A stretch of DNA of 64,000 bases from Conus ventricosus (Eukaryota > Mollusca > Gastropoda > Neogastropoda > Conidae), in NCBI GenBank assembly GCA_018398815.1, contig JAFLJL010014036.1:1-64000 (forward strand), given 5' to 3'. Both the position numbers and the translations under genes were made by a program. The notes under the pieces were generated by a model. It made no database searches. It was not told the origin of the DNA and saw only the letters and a program-made list of their open reading frames with translations. Within the stretch, counting starts at the first letter, position 1. Every line of letters begins with the position of its first letter. Positions 1 through 9,695 of the stretch are shown here, piece after piece.

Positions 1-10
1 TCTTTCTCCG

Positions 11-118
11 AGAGAACTAATAAATATTCATTCTGGCTCACCCGGTCTCAACCCGGTCTCAACCAGTTTCGACCGGGTTGAGACCGGCTGACGCCAGAAT
101 AATATTTATTAGTTCTCT
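11..118. repeat. Left terminal palindrome of element C
   Basis: A 108-bp near-perfect inverted repeat. AGAGAACTAATAAATATT at its start is the reverse complement of its end, and the inner parts pair through ATTCTGGC and CGGTCTCAACCCGGTC with a loop of a few bases around 66-70. The right terminus (62673-62782) is the same palindrome with small differences. It can fold into a hairpin of roughly 48 bp stem. Confidence 0.85.
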
Positions 119-153
119 ACAAGTAAGACTTCAATAACCAAAAAATAACGACC

Positions 154-766
154 CTACAAACAAACATACTGTGTAGGATTATCCGTTTTCAATACTAATT
201 TACTAAACTTTTCAGATTTTAGTTTTTGCTTAATCCTATGTGTTTCCTGATCATTTTCAATAACATCATTTTCGCGCAAACATTCATCAAATGAGTCTCT
301 GTCTTTCATGTGAAATAAAACTACAGTCTTTAACTGTTCTCTAATGTCTTTTAAAACTGAGTTATATTTTTGAGATAAAATCCACACACTTATTCCAGCA
401 TGTCTTCCACTGAAGGCCAGTTTTGACAAAGTGTTTCTCTTTTTAACTATGTCTTTTTCTGCCGAACAGTCATCTATAATAAATAGTGTCTGTGTTCTTT
501 TAAACAGTTTATAAAAGTATTCTAACCACTCACTCAATTTATTGCTAGGATCAACTAAATATATGTTATCATCTGCCCATATAAACCTTCTATCATGATA
601 TGCTTTGTTAAATTCAAGTGTTGGACAGAAAATCACAATATAATCAAAATTATAGCGATAAACTGTTTGTAATAGGTCTAGGATAAATATTGTTTTTTCC
701 ACAACCAGTCTGTCCACAAGTCAATGAACAATGAGGAGTTTTTGTCATAAAGTTTAACTGCTCCAT
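154..766 (-). pseudogene. ATP: Packaging ATPase, FtsK/HerA-like, element C copy (frameshifted)
   Basis: Genome-packaging motor ATPase of the A32/FtsK-HerA group, expected to pump element DNA into capsids. The start at 766 is chosen because MEQLNF is conserved in all copies. The Walker A region (GQTGCGKT in the other copies) is hit by one extra A in a run at about 693-698, so the P-loop is out of frame with the remaining 187 codons. Walker B (LFIIDDC) is intact near the middle. The stop lies inside the terminal repeat. ORF X ends 16 bp upstream on the same strand. Apart from the one indel the copy looks complete (about 204 codons). Confidence 0.8.
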
Positions 767-782
767 AGTTTTATAACAGAAT

Positions 783-1641
783 TTAATCTAATCCAGTTAT
801 TGTTTTTATCATGCTCTCTGTCAAAACTTGTTCAGTATAATAAAACCCTATAAGATCTAAATGTGTAATATTAATCCAATTTAGTTCTGTAAGATTCTTT
901 CTATTTAGACTAATATTGATTTTGTTGCTTGTTGTTATGACCTTAATATCCTCGCCATTGTGAAGAACGACGACAGTAACTTTAAGACTGTCAACGTCTA
1001 AGTTTTGCCAGCTAATTAGAATTCCTTTAAAAAGGACGTCACTGACGCCCACAGCCCCATTCCTCGCCTCATCTTTTAAGACAGAAATTTCAAATATCAT
1101 TGTGAACGTGTCTCCTAATTTCATTTGTGGAAAGAACTGTAATTTTGTAGAAGCGTCCTTTAAAACTGTTTCTTTTCTGTGGAGGATGTACTGTTTATTC
1201 CCATACGGCGTATATTTCAATTTCTTTACGACTATTGTCCTCTGGTATAAGACTTACATGTAAAGGGCCAGAGTTGAATGCTTTTCTGAAACTTTTTTGA
1301 CGGTTAAAAAATGTAAATGGGCTTATGAATTCAAATTTTATGTCCCTTCTAAATATGGTTCTAAGTGCCATTTGAGGTCAGGTTTTCGAACTATTTTATA
1401 TTCATACTGGCCAACATTATTTGCCTCTAGATTGCGCAGTTGTTCTAGTTTAGGAAACCTTTTTGCTGTCGCCAACCTCTTTGCGTTTATAATCACCATC
1501 TTTAGTGTACTCAAAACCATACAAAGCGCCTATCTCACCATTTTGTTCAAAGTCCGCAACGTCTGCAAGGTCTTTTAATTCTAAAGTTATACACCTCACA
1601 GGCGCTAATGTAACTCCCGATTCTTCTGGCCCACGCGACAT
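783..1641 (-). pseudogene. ORF X, conserved Polinton protein of unknown function, element C copy
   Basis: About 286 codons starting MSRGPEESGV at 1641 and ending just upstream of the ATPase. The first 63 codons and the last 145 codons are open but in different frames, so at least one indel lies between about 1215 and 1460. The protein is mixed polar with many beta-favouring stretches and no membrane segment or signal peptide; I recognise no domain. Its fixed place between ATPase and penton-like gene in all four elements suggests a virion or assembly role, which is inference only. Confidence 0.6.
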
Positions 1642-1659
1642 TATTTTTAGTACAGTTTA

Positions 1660-2362
1660 TTATTTTATTTCCAAAACAATGTGCAGGTTATCACATTTCA
1701 CAACTTTCCCCGCTTTGTCTTTGATTTTTATATTAAATGATCCGACCCTCCCACAAACTAAATCTTTTAAACTGTAAATTAGGGAATTGTATAATTTCAT
1801 AATCGCAATATGCAGCTTTCCCTGACGGAAGAGCTCTTAAAACAGTTGAGGGCCTTCCATCATATAAGTTTTCATCAGTGCTCAGCTCATCCAAATGAAC
1901 ATAGAGTAATGAATGTAATGCAAGATCGAGCGGACTTTCCCCTCTCATAAGTAGTTTTTGTTTGCTGCAACTCTAAAACTATGGGTGGGTCGATTGTCAG
2001 TTGTAAAGCCTAACATTTTAGCTAGCTCTCTATCAAAATAGTAACCTACTTCTTCTTTTTCAGGTTGAATGATAACATTATTTTTAGATTTGCATTTTAA
2101 GTTTGAGAGTAATGTCGAAGTTACTCATTTCTTCTTTTAGCGAACAAAACCCGTAATAACCATCAGGTATGGTTAACTGGGTAACTTTGTTCCCTGATTT
2201 GTCAACTTTTAGAATCTTATTATTCTTCTTGGATTCAGTTATATTAAACCATACGACTTTGTAGAATATTTCATGGAGTGCGACCATTTTGGTTCCGCAA
2301 TCGTTCTTAACAGCATGCTCTAAAAACGAAGGACGGTCTTGAGTTGTTATTGTTACAAACAT
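1660..2362 (-). pseudogene. Penton-like (minor capsid) protein, element C copy (frameshifted)
   Basis: Same gene as the intact 229-aa copy at 24278-24967. It begins MFVTITTQDRP at 2362. The first 90 codons and a later 70-codon block are open, but indels near 2090 and 1945 break the frame and the total length is not a multiple of three. The divergent 403-aa gene starts only 18 bp away (2381). Confidence 0.6.
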
Positions 2363-2380
2363 TTTTTAAACGAAATAAAA

Positions 2381-2928
2381 ATGAGCGCGTTTAAATATAC
2401 TAATGCAAAATATTCTGTTGGGCCGCACTAACAATCTTAAAAATATAACAACTAACACCCCGACATTTCTGTGACTCAGTCTGACGTCTTTCAAGTAAAG
2501 GTTAGTACTCCATTGGACAAATATCTTAACCCCCCTATTAAAAAAGACTACATCCCAAAATTTTGGTTTAGTCATCCGATGCAGTTTTTATCAGAACCAG
2601 TTAAACTTTGCTGTGTTTGTGCAACAACTGGGTGTGGAGTGTCATATGCTGATCATTTAAATCACCCTGATCCTTTGGTGGGGTCAGTGTACAGATTTCA
2701 TTTTTATTACACCTTCAGGCGTATTTTGACTGAATTGCAAGCACCATTACCAAATGACAAACCCGTTTAATCCATTCAGCAACAGAGTAGACATGAAGGC
2801 TTTGAAAGGATTTGTAACGAATTTAATATTAATGTTAAGGAAGACTTTAGACAAAAGTTGGATCTTAATCATGGCTTAGGCACCCTTTATTTTTGGGGCG
2901 TGCACAGAAAGTATAACTATGACTGGAA
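2381..2928 (+). pseudogene. 403-aa tail-anchored protein, element C copy, 5' part (split by element D)
   Basis: Starts MSAFKYT, as in the intact copy at 24986, and runs to the D insertion after the bases CTGGAA. It contains the conserved CATTGCGVSYADHL block. Indels near 2430 and 2765 break the frame independently of D. The 3' part resumes at 18395. Confidence 0.75.
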
Positions 2929-3105
2929 AGAGAACAGGAAATGCAGCGTCTAACTCACTTGCCCTCCACCAAGTTTTTGGGGGAAAGTGGCCTAAAAGCC
3001 GCCTTTTCCTTTTCCCTCTGACAAGTAACCAAAAAATAACGACCCTACAAACATACATACTGTGTAGGGTTATCTGTTTTCAATACTAATTTACTAAACT
3101 TTTCA
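2929..3105. repeat. Left terminal inverted repeat of D, with imperfect hairpin at its tip
   Basis: The first ~90 bp (2929-3019) form an imperfect palindrome. The next ~85 bp match the right end (18212-18388) in inverse orientation and contain the last codons of the ATPase gene. The inner arm of the hairpin is corrupted here (TTCCTTTTCCCTCT where the right copy has TTCCTGTTCTCT). Confidence 0.8.
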
Positions 3106-3657
3106 GATTTCAGTTTTGCTTAATCCTATGTTTTTCCTGATCATTTTCAATAACATCATTTTCGCGCAAACATTCATCAAATGAGTCTCTGTCTTTCATG
3201 TGAAATAGAACTACAGTCTTTAACTGTTCTCTAAAGTCTTTTAAAACTGAGTTATATTTTTGAGATAAAATCCACACACTTATTCTAGCATGTCTTCCAC
3301 TGAAAGCTAGTTTTGATAAAGTGTTTCTCTTTTTAACTATGTCTCTTTCTGCTGAACAGTCATCTATAATAAATAGTGTCTGCGTTCCTTCAAACAGTCT
3401 ATAAAACTGTTCTAAACACTCACTCAGTTTTATTGCAAGGATCAACTAAATATATGTCATCATCTGTCCATATAAAACCTTCTATCATGATAGCTTTGTT
3501 CCATTTTAAATGTTGGGCAGAAAATCACAATATGATTAAAATTATAGCGATAAACTGTTTGTAATAGGTCGAGGACAAATATTGTTTTTCCACAACCAGT
3601 CTGTCCACAAATTAATGAACAATGAGGGGTTTTTGTCATAAAGTTTAACTGCTCCAT
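3045..3657 (-). pseudogene. ATP: Packaging ATPase, element D copy (several frameshifts)
   Basis: MEQLNFMTKTP start at 3657, with an intact Walker A GQTGCGKT at residues ~19-26 and Walker B LFIIDDC in a second frame. Indels at about 3470, 3433 and 3112 split the gene into three open blocks. The last ~24 codons, including the stop, lie in the terminal repeat. Of the four copies this one keeps the P-loop in frame with its start codon but loses the frame soon after. Confidence 0.78.
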
Positions 3658-3673
3658 AGTTTTATAATAGAAC

Positions 3674-4518
3674 TTAATCTAATCCAGTTATTGTTTTTAT
3701 CATGCTCTCTGTCAAAACTTGTTCAGTATAATAAAACCCAATAAGGCCTAAATGTGTAAGATTAATCCAATTCAGTGCTGTAAGATTGTTTCTATTTAGA
3801 CTAATATTGATTTTGTTGCTTGTTGTTATGACCTTAATATCCTCGCCATTGTGAAGAACGACGACAGTAACTTTAAGTTTTTCAACGTCTAAGTTTTGCC
3901 AGCTAATTAGAATTCCTTTTAAAGGACGTCACTAACGCCCACAGCCCCATTCCTCGCCTCATCTTTTAAGACAGAAATTTCAAATATCATTGTGAACGTG
4001 TCTCCTAATTTCATTTGCGGAATGAACTGTAATTTTGTAGAAGCATCTTTCAAAAATGTTTTCTCTTCTGTGGAGGATGTACTGTTTTTTTTTCATACGG
4101 CGTTATTTCAATTTCTTTCCGACTATTGTCGTCTGGCATAAGGCTTACATGAAAAGGGCCAGAGTTGAATGCTTTTCTAAAAATTTTTTTGATGGTTAAA
4201 AAAAGCAAATGGCTTATGTTTTAAAATTTTTATATCCCATTCAAATGGTTCTAATGCCATTTGAGGTCGGGTTTTCGAACATTTTTTTTCATACGGGCCA
4301 ACATTATTTGCCCAAAAAATTGCCATTTTTCAGTTCAGAAACTTTTGCTGTCGCCAAACCTCTTTGCGTTTAAAATCCCCACTTTATTCCCAAAAACCAT
4401 ACAAAGCCCCATCTCACCTTTTTTGTTCAAAGCCGCAAGCCCAAAGGGTCTTTTAATTTCTAAAGTTATCACCTCACGGGCGCTAATGAAACTCCAGATT
4501 CTTCGGCCCCCGCAACAT
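3674..4518 (-). pseudogene. ORF X, element D copy (heavily frameshifted)
   Basis: Recognised by alignment with the C copy (783-1641). Its 3' half (3674-4100) stays close in sequence. Upstream of about 4100 it has many 1-bp gains and losses, mostly in homopolymers, and no long open frame. The same error-rich stretch continues into the next gene. Confidence 0.55.
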
Positions 4519-4532
4519 TATTTTTTAGTACA

Positions 4533-5203
4533 ACTTATTTTTTTTTCCCCAAAACAATTGTAGGTTTCACATTTACAATTTTCCCCCCCGCTTTGCTTTG
4601 ATTTTTATATTAAAGACCAACCCCCCCACAAACTAATCCTTTTAAACTGAAATTAGCAAATTGTAAATTTTCAAACCCGCAATATGCAGCTTTCCCTGAG
4701 GGAAAGCCAAAAACATTGAGGGCCTTCCATCATAAATTTTCATCATGCTCCTCATCCAAATGAACTAGAGAAGAATTAATGCAAGATCGACCGGACTTTC
4801 CCCCCATAAGTAGTTTTGTCGGGGTAACTCAAAATCTATAATTTAGCCGTAAAGCCAAACATTTTAGCTAGCCTTTATCAAAAAAGTAACCTCCTTTTTC
4901 TTAGGCTTGAAAGTTAACATTTTTTTTTAGATTTGCATTTTTAAGTTTTAGAGTAAGTAAAGTTACCGTTGCTTTTTTTTAGTGACAAAACCCGAAAAAA
5001 CCCTCAGGATGGTTTTAAATGCTAACTTTGTTCCCTGATTTTTTAAATTTTTAAAACCCTATTATTTTCCTTGGTTCGCTTATATTAAACCCTTAAAAGA
5101 CTTGTAGAATTTTCATGGAGCCGACCTTTTGGTTCCGCAAAACCCTTCTTAACAGCATGTTCTAAAAACAAAGGGGGGTCTTGATTGTTTTTGTTACAAA
5201 CAT
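4533..5203 (-). pseudogene. Penton-like protein, element D copy (heavily frameshifted)
   Basis: Collinear with the intact gene at 24278-24967: MFVT start at 5203, a recognisable tract for the GKAAYCDYE region around 4680-4700, and a stop near 4533. Dozens of homopolymer length differences destroy the frame. Neighbouring sequence beyond 5220 is clean, so the damage may be a sequencing problem rather than decay. Confidence 0.55.
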
Positions 5204-5222
5204 TTTTTAAACCCAAATAAAA

Positions 5223-6436
5223 ATGAGTGCATTCAAATATACTGGGGCAAAATTCTGTTGGGGGCCGCACTACAATCTTAAAAACATAACAACTGATACT
5301 CTCGACATTGCTGTGACCCAGACTGTCACTTTTCATAAAAAGGTGAGTACTCCATTGAAGAGCTACCTTAACCCCCCTATTGAAAACGACCACATCAAGA
5401 AAGCGTGGTTTAGTCATCCGATGCAGTTTTATCAGAACCAGTTAAACTTTGCTGTGTTTTGCGCATCAACTGGGTGTGGAGTGTCGTATGCTGATCATTT
5501 AAATCACCATGATCCTTTGTGAGGTCAGTGTACAGATTTCATTTCTATTACAACCCTTAGACGTATTTTGGCTGAATTGCAAGCGCCATTACCAAATGAC
5601 AAATCGTTTAATCCATTAAGCAACAGAATAGACATGAAGGCTTTTGAAAGGATTTGTAACGAATTTAATATTAAGACCAAGACAGCCTTTAGACAAAAGT
5701 TGGATCTTAATCATGGCCTAGGCGAGCTTTATTTTCGGGCACGCACAGAAAGTATAACTATGACTGGCATCCTCCTTTCAAATCTTTCTTTTCAGGCATA
5801 ACTGTTCAGCCCGGGTCCCTACAGCAAGAGCATAAAACAGCATGGACAACATTTATCTTAGACACTTCTAAGGGCCTAACTAGAGCGGGAATAGAACGAA
5901 TAAACGACTCTATTCGTACTTACGTTTGGTGTTTGCTAGGATCGCAAGCACAGGCAAGATCGAGCATAACTGATTCTTCTACTGGCCTTGATGCACAAAA
6001 ACAATACTTAGCAAATTTAGAGGACGCCATTAATTCTACAGTTGATTTACCTTCAAGTATAGAAAGGTACCAAAACGTTTTACAATACGCAAGATCAAAA
6101 GTAGACTTTGCTGTTGGCACTGGTTTATACATGCTGCCTTCTGACCTCAGACTCCAGATAGGAACAATAATAAACTATAATAATGAAATTCTTATAGCAG
6201 GCAATGAACAGAAGGTTGGGAAAAACGACATAAATTCTGAGCCAGTAATATTGCAAGCAGTAAGCAAACACCCAAGATTAAGTCATCCAATCCCCGAGGT
6301 CCAAAGCCCAAAGGTCGTTGAAGACTCAGCAAAGCTCGTGGGCTCTGTTCACGATGACCATGAATATGAAAAGACAGCGTTTGTTGTTGGATTAACTGGC
6401 CTAGGATTACTTGGTCTTTATCTTACTAAATATTAA
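5223..6436 (+). pseudogene. 403-aa tail-anchored protein, element D copy (frameshifted)
   Basis: MSAFKYTGA start at 5223. Three open blocks (5223-5522, 5568-5801, 5933-6436) cover the whole gene. Breaks are at about 5521 (lost G), 5551 and 5768. The C-terminal hydrophobic anchor (TAFVVGLTGLGLLGLYL) is intact, followed by the stop. The 3' end overlaps the convergent coiled-coil gene by about 30 bp. Confidence 0.75.
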
Positions 6437-7608
6437 CCCAACTATTAAGAGAACTAATGCCCATAAGTTCTCGGCCATAAAGCCAACTACTTTGCTTGCA
6501 GTAACAAAAGCCAGCTAGCAATACTCCCTAATATACCTGGTAAAGAGTCTATAGCTTTACCAGCTAATTTTTTTAATAAACTCGCAAGATGATCAAGCTG
6601 TTTTTTTACCCACGATTTATCAGGCGGTGATGGAGGCGATGGCGGCGGAGGCACTGAACTTTTGCCACCGCCGCCTGTAATAGCCAACACCAATGTACTT
6701 ATTGCAAATCCTAAGGCAGTTATAACGCTTACAAATGTGACACCCTGCTCTCTAAACAGTATTCGTATTCGTTCTGCTAGCGTTGTGTCTTCATATAAAA
6801 TTCTTTGGATAGTTTCTCTTATTCTGCTCACTTGAGTTCGCAATTGTTTTTGGTTAGTAGACAACACTTCTAGTCTTGCCGATCTCTCTTGTTCAAGATC
6901 TTTTAGTCTTTGGGTTATTCTTTCTTTAATATCAGACTCTAAGTTGGCGTCATCAGCCTCAACGAGTTTTTCTTTTTCTCTTTTATATGCTCATCTAGTT
7001 CACCTAGTTTTGCTAAATTGTTTGTTAATTCGCCTCTGATGCTTCTCAAAGCATGATCAAGGGCCGTTAGTTCTCGCATGGGTAGCGGTGAGTCGTGTAT
7101 AGTCTTTAAACGCTGTTTCTTCCGAAAAACTGGCTTCTGCTTCTATTACATTTATTAATTCGTCTGCCGATTGATTTAATTCTTTAAGTTCCATGTTTTG
7201 CATTTGGTTATCTGTCGGGAGTTCTTGTAGTGTTTTTGAAGTTTAGCAACTGCTTCTGCCCTTAATTTTGGTCTAACAAGACCAAGGCGATTTTGATCTT
7301 TCGCGCTGAGTCTTTGTATAATTGTACTCTTGGCTAAAAACTTTGATGGGTCTGGTTTAGTTGTAAGCCGAACAAGTTGCCCTTGATCGTTGTTCACAAA
7401 CAAATGGCCATCTTTTAATTCAAAATCATTTGGGTCTATAAATTCGGAGGTTCTTGACCTAAACTTTTGTAAAATGCTCCGACCGTACTTTCTGTTAATT
7501 CACTCCGCATTGTGGCCGTTGAGCGATGCCGTGTTAAAGGGATCATTTCACTCATGTCGTCTCCAAGATCAAAAACATCATAATCTCTTCACCTTCAATG
7601 CCTGCCAT
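6407..7608 (-). pseudogene. Coiled-coil/membrane protein, element D copy (frameshifted)
   Basis: About 400 codons, read from MAG at 7608. The open block 6487-6867 holds the first membrane segment (ITALGFAISTLVLAI), a Gly run, the proline tract PPPPSPPSPP and the amphipathic KKQLDHLASLLKKLAGKAI stretch. The acidic/basic heptad region upstream (about 6870-7150) is a predicted coiled coil. Indels near 6480, 6980, 7110 and 7220 break the frame. Function unknown. Confidence 0.65.
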
Positions 7609-7646
7609 GTTTTTAAATATTTAACTTTTTATTTTGCTTCATAAAA
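7609..7646. promoter_or_regulatory. AT-rich divergent spacer between coiled-coil gene and MCP, element D
   Basis: Only 38 bp separate two divergent start codons. The MCP side reads TTTTTATTTTGCTTCATAAAA directly against the ATG; the A and C copies have TTTTATAAAA in this place. It must hold both core promoters or they lie inside the genes. Confidence 0.4.
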
Positions 7647-8913
7647 ATGTCGCAAGCACATGGCTCGATTCTTGACCCGCATAGAAGACTGAAAGAACCC
7701 TTTGGCGTGAAGGGAAATAAGCGGAATATTACTGTTCCAAATAATCCATCTACTATTGATGCAGATCAAATTCTTACTGTCAAATTTCCAGACCTAGGAG
7801 CGGGTGATGTGATTGTGCCAGGCTCTGCACGGCTTACTTTCAAAATAGAACTCGCTTCAACAACAGACCCAAACAGGACAGTTGTACAGAATCTGGGGCG
7901 GGCAATCGTTAAGAAAATTTCTATAAAACTTGAGGGGCAAGAAATATTTTCTTTGCACAATGCAGACATATTTTAACCTATTCCGATCTATGGCTAACCA
8001 CGAATGAAAGGGCCGATCTTGCGTTTCAAGGAATAGAAAATGAAGAAGCACTAAAACATAGAATAGGTGCTGCAGATACTAAAGACGGCAAAAAGTATGT
8101 AGCTGTAAATTTTGCGTATGGAAATCGCTTTTCCATTCCCTTAGATTTTGAGTTGTTAAAAGCGCATGCGCCATACTTTCAAGGAGCATTAAAAGACAGA
8201 TTGTCATATGAACTAACTTTTAATGAATACAAACGGGTTATCAAATCATCAGACGCCGAAGCAAAGTACAGCATTTCTGACATTTCGTTAGAGTTTGACG
8301 TTGTTAGCAACTCTGAATTAGCGAGGTTGATCCAGCAACAATATCAGTCAAAATTAGCAATATATTACGAAAGAGTGATTCATCATACAACATATCCCAG
8401 AAGCAGGGCAGACACTATATGGAATTTTAGTTTTAGTGTCGCAGCAAGATCGCTTAAAGGTATTTTATTGCTGTGCGAAGATGAGGAACCATTCAAAAGA
8501 GGAAGTGAAAAGTTTTTTAATCCAAAAATAACGAAAGTACAATGTTCAATTGAGGGTAGCCCTAACCAAATCTATGCTAGTGGGCTTAAACCTTATCAGC
8601 ATTTTGATGAAATAAGAAAACTGTTTGGAGGTGGGAGGTGTAGAAATCCAACAGTTGACCTTGTGTCTAAAGATCTACACCTTCACAGTGTAAGACTTGA
8701 TGATTATTTAACAACAAAATACGGTTTATGGATTGACCTAAGGTCAACGGAGGATAATCAGTTACATGGAAGCGGAGAACTGTGAGAGACGTAATAAACA
8801 TTCAAATTGATAAAGAAGAAGAAGCCGATAAACCACTTAATGTACATTTGTTTTTAATATATGATGCGCAGCTAAATATTAAGGATAACAGATTTGAAAA
8901 TATACAATACTAA
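7647..8913 (+). pseudogene. MCP: Major capsid protein (double jelly-roll type), element D copy (frameshifted)
   Basis: Starts MSQAHGSILDP. Open to 7976, where one T is missing, then open from about 7980 in the shifted frame to 8785, where a second single-base loss precedes the last ~40 codons. The conserved blocks are all present: KKISIKLEGQEIFSLHNADI, FSIPLDFELLKAHAPY, and KYGLWIDLRSTEDNQLHGSG near the C-terminus. Capsid assignment rests on similarity to Polinton hexon-like proteins as I know them; see the C copy for the best-preserved version. Confidence 0.68.
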
Positions 8914-8937
8914 ATTATTTTTTATTTTATAAAAAGC

Positions 8938-9644
8938 ATGTCTGTTCAGGTTTATCCAAATGTGCCTACAGCGCCAGAGCCGCCTAAAGAAGAGATAGTA
9001 GAAACCCCCGGCATAAAAACCTTCAGATTAACCAACATTACGCAAATGCAACAAAAACTAGAGCAAGACCTTTCGAAATACAGCAAAACCAGACGAAGGT
9101 ATTCTGCCGCCTGTAATGCTGTTACATATGTTAATACTGGAGCATCGACTTTGAGTGCACTATCGGCAGGAACAAGTGTTGGTTTCTTAGCAACAGGTGT
9201 TGGTGCACCGTTAGCTTTACCTCTAGGCGGGTGTCTTTAGCTCTTGGCCTGTGTTCATTAGCTGTAAGTGCTGGTAGCAAAAAATTAAAAAACTAAACTC
9301 CAAAAGCACACAGCTATGGTTCAACTAATAACAGCTAAACTTAGTTCGTTCAAACTGACAATAAATAAAGCACTAGTTGACTCAAACATCACGGACGAAG
9401 AATTTAGTCGTTTACAGGCCGATTTTGATGACTATAAAAGACAAAAGTTTGATCTTCAAAGAAAGGCGAGGGCAAGTTTTTCTCAACAGCCAGACGCCGA
9501 GCAGATAAAAAAGGAATGTTTAAAAAAAGTAAACGAGACATTAAACTCTGTTCTAAACAGCTCACAGTAACAACATCAAAGGGCGTTTATACTTTAGTTT
9601 ATGAGTCCAAGCACAAAAAGACCGTTGATATTGATTCTGATTAA
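8938..9644 (+). pseudogene. 210-aa membrane protein with possible -1 frameshift extension, element D copy
   Basis: MSVQVYPNVPTAPEPP start at 8938; 0-frame stop at 9570. A single-base loss at ~9230 and a gain at ~9293 break the hydrophobic middle. The run T3A7G at 9519-9529 and a conserved -1 frame ending at 9644 are the same as in the intact A copy, so the gene is annotated through the extension. Confidence 0.6.
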
Positions 9645-9695
9645 GTATTTTTTTTTAATTTAAATAAATATTTTGAGTTAGAAAAGAAACTCAAC

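Noticed and set aside
5920..6132. Antisense 70-aa frame in the 403-aa gene (also 18544-18756 and 25684-25896)
   Set aside because: Shadow of a well-conserved gene; changes between copies follow the sense codons.
7766..7969. Antisense 67-aa frame in the MCP gene, present in three elements
   Set aside because: Its conservation is explained by the capsid gene on the other strand; no start context or distinct composition.
9519..9529. All single-base frame breaks as programmed frameshifts
   Set aside because: Apart from the A7 site, breaks differ in place between copies, which fits random indels or sequencing errors rather than recoding.
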